From the NCBI GenBank assembly GCA_017743585.1, contig JAGHYP010000034.1:1-14958 (forward strand): a stretch of 14,958 nt of DNA, given 5' to 3'. The stretch is from Chloroflexota bacterium. Lineage in GTDB: Bacteria > Chloroflexota > Anaerolineae > Aggregatilineales > UBA2796. This document shows positions 14,940-14,958 of this stretch, in pieces (the stretch's first letter is position 1; each line of letters begins with the position of its first letter). The translations under genes and the position numbers were made by a program. A model generated the notes under the pieces. The model had not been told where the DNA came from, ran no database searches, and worked only from the letters and a program-made list of their open reading frames with translations.

Positions 14940-14958
14940 CTGTCTCTTATACACATCT
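14940..14958. other. Tn5/Nextera transposase adapter (mosaic end), not genomic
   Basis: CTGTCTCTTATACACATCT is exactly the 19-base Tn5 mosaic-end adapter used in Nextera libraries. It sits at the very end of the window, so it is untrimmed adapter at a contig end. Confidence 0.97.

Noticed and set aside
1..14958. CRISPR array, insertion sequences, tRNA or rRNA genes
   Set aside because: No regularly spaced repeats, transposase motifs, terminal inverted repeats, or tRNA/rRNA-like sequences were noticed on either strand; the Tn5 end at 14940 is an adapter, not a transposon.

Overview
This window is a metagenome-style contig end, most plausibly from a Chloroflexota bacterium (Anaerolineae-like). 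That guess rests on fairly high GC, a Thr/Pro-repeat tail, a MerR regulator with a cobalamin-type domain and an HTH/RsbRD-like regulator. No rRNA or tRNA is present, so the assignment is an inference. The last 19 bases are the Tn5/Nextera mosaic end, a library adapter and not genomic DNA.

Layout. Positions 1-1089 (+) hold the 3' part of a CNNM/CorC-type CBS-domain membrane protein. About 340 bases follow with a promoter and an antisense Thr/Pro-rich coding remnant. Positions 1431-4430 (+) encode a single-chain, 999-residue N6-adenine DNA methylase with an N-terminal PD-(D/E)XK-like domain, that is, a type IIG-like restriction-modification enzyme. A hairpin separates it from a tightly packed minus-strand glycan operon. 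Read in its own direction the operon is: CapD/PglF/WbpM-type 4,6-dehydratase (9996 to 8075), DegT/PglE-type aminotransferase (8038 to 6860), PglC-type phosphoglycosyl transferase (6854 to 6267), FemAB-like GNAT (6257 to 5335), and a zinc-finger SAM methyltransferase (5330 to 4464). This looks like synthesis of a 4-amino-sugar nucleotide followed by loading of the first sugar onto a lipid carrier. The dehydratase carries two single-base frameshifts and the GNAT one, so the operon is either decaying or locally mis-sequenced.

Divergent from the operon, with a 16-bp palindrome in between, lies a two-gene unit: a CarH/LitR-like MerR regulator (10314-11330) and an SRPBCC protein (11333-11824). The regulator has lost the histidine and the Trp/His residues expected for light-sensing cobalamin binding. 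A hairpin and a strong promoter precede an HTH regulator (11995-12606). Pyruvate kinase (14182 to 12632) is convergent to it and has its own promoter. Beyond it are a multiply frameshifted aldo/keto reductase remnant and a GNAT gene cut off by the contig end.

Most noteworthy are the cobalamin-ligand loss in the CarH-like regulator with its nearby palindrome, the BamHI-like D-ExE nuclease signature in the type IIG-like enzyme, the clustered frameshifts in the glycan operon, the aldo/keto reductase relic, and the adapter at the contig end.
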